Shown here in pieces: positions 59,276 through 64,000 of a stretch of 64,000 nucleotides of DNA (within the stretch, counting starts at the first letter, position 1; each line of letters starts with the position of its first letter). The stretch is from Harmonia axyridis (taxonomy: Eukaryota; Arthropoda; Insecta; Coleoptera; Coccinellidae). The notes beneath the pieces are model-generated. The model saw only the letters and a list, made by a program, of their open reading frames with translations, was not told where the DNA came from and did not search any database. The DNA is taken from positions 4,404,501 through 4,468,500 of the forward strand of contig NC_059501.1 of NCBI RefSeq assembly GCF_914767665.1, in the 5' to 3' direction. The position numbers and the translations under genes are program-made.

Positions 59276-60144
59276 GGGTGTTTTTTTAGAGCTATAGAAC
59301 TTTAAACTGCAATAAAACAACGATGGATTATTCGATTGACATGAATTTTATTTATTCGCAAGATAATCTTGTGGCATTACATTTTAAATATGATTTCTGG
59401 CATATGACCGCCACAGCTGGCTCGGATGTAGTCTAATCTGGACGTCCAATTTTCGATTACTTTTTCCAACATTTGTGACCGTATATCGGCAATAACACGG
59501 CGAATGTTGTCTTCCAAATGGTCAAGGGTTTGTGGCTTATCCGCATAGACCAATGACTTTACATAGCCCCACAGAAAATAGTGTAGCGGTGTTAAATCAC
59601 AAGATCTTGGAGGCCAATTCACAACTGTGTGACATGTTGCGCCGTCTTGTTGGAACCACAGCTCCTGGACATCATGGTTGTTCAATTCAGGAATGAAAAA
59701 GTTAGTAATCATGGCTCTATACCGATCACCATTGACTGTAACGTTCTGGCCATCATCGTTTTTGAAGAAGTACGGACCAATGATTCCACCAGTACATAAA
59801 GCGCACCAAACAGTCAGTTTATCTGGATGTAACGGTCTTTCAACATACACTTGAGGATTAGCTTCACTCCAAATGCGGCAATTTTGTTTGTTGACGTAGC
59901 CATTCAATCAGAAGTGCGCTTCATCGCTAAACAAAATAAAATGGACGTAGTGCGCGATACGTATTCTGCACAGAACCATTATTTTCGAAATGAAATTGCA
60001 CTATTTGCAAGCGTTGTTCAGACTTGAGTCTATTCATGATAAATTGCCAAACCAAACTGAGAATAAATCACTTGACAGCTGTTAAATTGGTCGCCATCTT
60101 GAACAGTAATGCCAACTCAAAGTTATATACCTCGAAAAACACCC
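59276..60144 (-). mobile_element. DD41D element, copy E (deleted)
   Basis: Left end GGGTGTTTTTTTAGAGCTAT and right end GGGTGTTTTTCGAGGTATAT (minus strand). The minus frame 59907-59377 is open for 176 codons: MNGYVNKQNCRIWSEANPQ, QQDGATCHT, then a loss of about 25 codons that joins Asp2 directly to VNWPPRSCDLTPL. The next residue, the third catalytic position, is His in place of Asp. The N-terminal join at 59950 is the same as in copy A. Confidence 0.82.
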
Positions 60145-61223
60145 GTTACATTTCCATAGCAACCAACCATTCCAAGCCTCGCTATGCTTGGCTATGAACC
60201 ATCAGCCGCGGCAATCAATCTACTACTTTGCTGCTTAGTAAAACAAATAACTATTTTCTAACAGTAGCTTCTTTCGATTTTACATTTTTGATAAATAAAA
60301 CCATCACAAGAATTTTCCAATAAGAAGTTTCTTTTTGATATAATAAATAAACGAGTAGAGTTTCAGAGAAATCAGTGGATGTTTATTTCATAATAATGTG
60401 CAAGGTATGCCAATAACGATGGAAAACGATATCAGCCAACTGCTTATTGGCTAGGATTTACACCACCATATCCTTTTCAATAAATTTTCTATGACCAATT
60501 CGAATATTTGCGGCTGTCTTTGATAACTTCACGAATTCTATATTTTAGCTATTGAATAGATTGTGGAGCATTGGCATAGATGTCAGGCAGGGTCATCATA
60601 TTTTGAGAACCTACAATTTAGAGATCAGACTTTCTGGATGAATCACCCTGTATATACCTTATATGAGAGAGCGATTTCCCATCCTGATATGAATCTCCAG
60701 CTCCACCAACGATGTTTCCAGAAAAATTGATTTATTTTCACGTGAAATAGCAGTATGACTCTAGATTGTGAGAATCAGACTTTAACACTATCAACCAACC
60801 TATTGCAGAGAGAATTAAAGAAGGGTAAACATTATAAGGCATACAAGAATTGGATAGGATTTCATCTTCATACTAAAATTAATATAATGCACTTGCTACT
60901 CGTCGATTATTGCGTAAAAGAGGATCAGTTGAATGCATGAACATCAAATATACCTAATTGAATGAATGGAAAGAAACTCCTACACCATATCCTTATGGGA
61001 TTGAGCAATGAGACTGTCATTAACATTCGAAAATTAAACAACATCCTACATCCTAATTCACATCAATTAATCAATTGGACAAGCAATACAACTAATGAAA
61101 ATCATGATCTCATTACTCTACTATTAAAGAGTTATATCTAAAGGTTTTCCAATAAGAGGTTTCACTTTGATATTAAAAAAACGAGTGCATTTTAAGAAAA
61201 ATCAATGGATGCATATTTCTTTG
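60145..61223. other. Non-coding with transposon debris
   Basis: The phrase TTTTCCAATAAGA-GTTTC plus AAACGAGT and ATCA-TGGATG occurs at about 60313 and 61144, so a degenerate repeat is present twice. Minus strand 60600-60550 reads DIYANAPQSIQ, which resembles the VYADKPQTLD segment of DD41D-type transposases. No gene found. Confidence 0.4.
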
Positions 61224-61851
61224 TATACAGGGTGTTTCCTAAACATGCGGCAAAAATTCAGGGGGGTTGTTCCTTGGACTATTTTAAGCATGTTTAGTCC
61301 TTGGATGATTTTTGAAAAACCTCTTTGTTTCGAAGATACAGGGCGAACAACATTTTTCATATTTTTAAAATTAATAATAGTTTAAATAAAAATGCGTACC
61401 GCACTGTGTTTACTAAGTAGGTACAATTTATTTTTAAATTTGTTTAACAACATTCCAAAAACTAAAAACGGCCAGTTTTTTGACTAAAAATTGATAAGTG
61501 CAGATGGTAAAGGAATACAGATTAAACACGGTTTTCATTTGAATTCGTTTTGTGATGTATTAGCAATTAACATTTTATCTTTGACTATTATGAATCGCTA
61601 TGCAGTCAATGAGGAGAAGATTGGATGCTTGTATGCTGGCTAGAGGTGGCCATTTTCAACAGTTTTTGTAGGTTGAGTTGAATTTTCATGTAATTTTTCA
61701 TAATAAAATGTTATTATCTGAAATTTTGTTTCCCCTATATCTTCGAAACAAATAGGTTTTTCAAAAATCATCAAAGGATAAAATATTCTTAGAATAGTCC
61801 AAGGAACAACCCCCTGAATTTTTGCCGCATGTTTAGGAAACACCCTGTATA
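61224..61851. mobile_element. MITE-like element with ~125 bp inverted ends
   Basis: The left end TATACAGGGTGTTTCCTAAA continues into CATGCGGCAAAAATTCAGGG. The right end is its reverse complement (near 61790-61851). Similarity extends inward through CTTGGACTATT, GATGATTTTTGAAAAACCT and TTCGAAGATA. The ~370 bp interior has no transposase. The ends are TATA on both sides. Confidence 0.75.
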
Positions 61852-61929
61852 GAGGAAGGTTCGCCTGACGGAAAACGATATACCTGAGCCAAAGGGTCGC
61901 CAAGGCTACCCCAGCAGCACAATATCCTT

Positions 61930-62045
61930 TTTATAAAATTAACTCCTCGATTGTGGATCATTGGCATAGACCTCATCTTTCACGTGCCCCCCAAAAAATT
62001 CTAAAGGTGTTAAATCACAAGATCCCTGTTGCCAATTGTGATTAG
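61930..62045 (-). mobile_element. Transposase fragment related to DD41D type
   Basis: Minus strand reads NWQQGSCDLTPLEFFGGHVK then DEVYANDPQS, similar to NWPPRSCDLTPLDYFLWGYV in the DD41D copies but clearly a different, older family. The third catalytic position is Glu here. It is only a short fragment. Confidence 0.5.
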
Positions 62046-62459
62046 CTCTAACACGGCCAGAAATATACTAACTGAAAAAGAAACAGCAACACCCAGAAGG
62101 AGCTTTTTAAATTTTCTTTTTTTTTTTGTAGATAAAACATAGGTAGTATAGCAAGGAGTAAATGATTGAAATTTAGAGAAAAAAATTGTGAAGGTTATTT
62201 TTGTTATTTGTTGTTGTTGATAGTATATATTCTCGTAAAAATCCAATCTTTTCGTTGCTACATCAGTAATATTCTCAGTTGTTCTTGAACGTACATGGTT
62301 TCTATTGTTCACATCACTATACCTTGTCCAAACATCTAAAATTTTTTCATCAGCTTTACTAAGGCGAGAAGATGCTTCATGACGACCCAAAAGTGTTTTA
62401 GTTTTGGGAACTGTGACTTCACAATTTACCATTTTTGTAGTGAATTTTAAGAATTTCAT
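62046..62459 (-). other. Unidentified open frame, up to 149 codons
   Basis: A minus-strand frame starts at ATG 62459 (MKFLKFTTKMVNCEVTVPKT), continues with a charged stretch (SSRLSKADEKILDVWTRYSD) and stops at 62010 within a transposase fragment. The first ~80 codons look protein-like and the rest is low-complexity and hydrophobic. No domain, splice partner or relative is recognised; it could be a degraded transposon or retrocopy piece. Confidence 0.25.
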
Positions 62460-63214
62460 GAAGTGTGTATCGTTCCATTTTTAGTAATTGGGTAGATTTT
62501 ACTTTTGTCAAATGTCAAAAGATGATAGCTGTCCAAATAGTGGGCCTATTCAAAATAAAACCTTCTAGTGAAAAACCTTGTATTAATTCTGTCATTCTTT
62601 TATTTTTGGGATTTTTGCAAGAAATTGAAATATACATTCACTGAACTGAAAGTGTATATAGAATCAATGAAAAAGTTCATTGTATTGATGAATTAATTCA
62701 TCATTTTGCAACCGATGAACAGAAACATCAATATTAAGAACAGTCGTTCGTCATATGGATGAATTTTGGTCATTGTATCAAGGAACAACTTCTATTGAAT
62801 CAATGAACTGTTCATTATTACAATGTTCGGTTTATTCTTCGATCGGTTGTACTTTGTACCAATAATTTATAAACTTTCATTGAAATTGTACGGAGCAGTT
62901 GATGCATCATTTTACATCTAATGGAAAAAGTGTTTCTATACAATTAATATTTCAACGAAACATCAATTTCAGAATTCATAGAATTAATGAATATGGGTAT
63001 ACGTTAAGGAATGAAATTGTATTACCTACATTAATGAAAAAGTACAATGAAATCAACTTTATGCTTGCTTTGTTCTTTAATAAAAGGAACACCCTTTTTT
63101 TTCAGAGTAGGTTAGTTCTTCAGATTGGAATTTCTCAACGTGTGGTTATTTTGTATTTCATTTCCTATATTTTTACTATTTCTTCATGCGTTCAGAGAAT
63201 GTTTACAAAATTGA
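62460..63214. other. TTCATTG-rich non-coding repeat debris
   Basis: 62640-63060 has many TTCATTG/CAATGAA motifs at short distances, similar in style to 37050-37330. An open frame of 124 codons (62899-63273) overlaps this but has no recognised domain. Confidence 0.4.
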
Positions 63215-63600
63215 AAAATTGTTTTTCGGCAACCGTCCGGGAAATGCTCACTTCCCGGACGCTTTTTCTTTGAGAAAGTAGCATTTCCCGGCCTAGTCCG
63301 GAAAGTACGTACTTCCCGGACTAGGCCGGAAAAGAATCATAGAATCCATAGAAACTGAGATAACGGCTGACAGTTCATATGAAATTAGTTGTCAAAAATT
63401 TGCGTGTTTTTTGATCGCACTCGCAATAAAATATTGAAAGCAGCAGCGATAGTGTTATTTTACATGGTTGCCGAAAAAATATTGTACGCAACACGCCCGA
63501 AAATGGTTTTTTTGGACTCACAGACTTCCAGGACTCGCTTACGCTCGTCCTGGAATTTTGTCTATTCGTCCAAAAAAACCCTATTTTCCGGACTTGTTAC
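63215..63600. repeat. Cluster of GC-rich nested palindromes
   Basis: Three stem-loops follow each other. GTCCGGGAA/TTCCCGGAC lies at about 63234-63260. A 42 bp near-perfect palindrome, CCGGCCTAGTCCGG...CCGGACTAGGCCGG, is at 63288-63329 (one mismatch, centre GTAC). A third hairpin has outer stem GTTTTTTTGGAC (63506-63517) with GTCCAAAAAAAC (63568-63579) and inner stem TTCCAGGAC/GTCCTGGAA (63526-63534, 63547-63555). The set is probably the terminus of an unrecognised mobile element. Confidence 0.7.
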
Positions 63601-64000
63601 GTAAATTACTATTTTTTAACAGCTCGTTAAAAATCACATTATGTTGATGAGAGACATCTACCCGTAGTGAATTATCTTTGATTTGCGGTTTTGCCGGCAA
63701 TATTCTTTTAATGATTCTCAAATATCTCACAGTATTTAGAGATCTTTTCATTTGGAAAATATTTAACGTGATGAAGAAATGTCTACCGCATTAGAACTAA
63801 TTAAAGAAACCACAAGAAACAAAGGGAGTATTATATTAACCGTCACAAATCTGGTAATTGAATTAACAGTATGAGTCTCTTTCTCATTACTTCTTATCTT
63901 TGTTTTGAATGATACCAGTCGTATTGGTTCCACAATAATGACAGTTTCGTCGTGAATTATTGAAAGAAGATATCATTAACCATCTTTTTCTAGGCTTAAT
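63601..64000. other. Non-coding end of window
   Basis: AT-rich, no gene seen. GCAATATTCTTTTAATG at 63701 resembles CAATATTCTTTTAATGG at 52170, a minor shared repeat. Confidence 0.3.

Overview
The window is nuclear DNA of an insect. Genes are AT-rich with short GT-AG introns, the proteins are insect-type (Van Gogh with a C-terminal ETSV, a Lobe/PRAS40 homologue), and the intergenic DNA is packed with mariner, DD41D Tc1/mariner, hAT, Tigger and non-LTR relics. A beetle is my guess, but the order cannot be proved from the sequence.

Gene-rich part, about 4-28 kb. I built six genes by splicing in frame: (1) a double-stranded RNA-binding protein, minus strand, 7 coding exons, 537 aa, with introns holding several transposons; (2) Rad1 of the 9-1-1 DNA damage clamp, plus strand, 4 exons, 260 aa, divergent from gene 1; (3) Lobe/PRAS40 (AKT1S1), a TORC1/Akt substrate, minus strand, 7 exons, 374 aa, convergent with Rad1; (4) Van Gogh (Vang), planar cell polarity, minus strand, 2 exons, 555 aa; (5) prefoldin subunit 2, plus strand, 2 exons, 148 aa, divergent from Vang; (6) a single-pass leucine-rich-repeat membrane protein, minus strand, 2 exons, 464 aa, whose 3 kb intron is filled with transposon relics. 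The genes are unrelated in pathway and look like ordinary insect gene neighbours.

Gene-poor part, about 28-64 kb. I find no intact host gene here. It is a mosaic of degenerate elements: five copies of a DD41D family (four with an assessable 5' end carry the same internal deletion), five mariner relics besides a fragment in the LRR intron, hAT derivatives with TCAAG-rich ends, a 0.6 kb element whose start resembles a THAP zinc finger, a 1.5 kb foldback with ~475 bp arms, a hairpin-ended element nested in other transposons, and several terminal-inverted-repeat elements. Between them lie less repetitive, more GC-rich stretches that could be regulatory DNA or parts of a large intron. The left edge (1-2.35 kb) is a degenerate tandem array.

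Main points for a second look: the shared deletion of the DD41D family, the THAP-start element and its chimeric junction with hAT seen twice, the long foldback, and the matching intron position in both dsRNA-binding domains.
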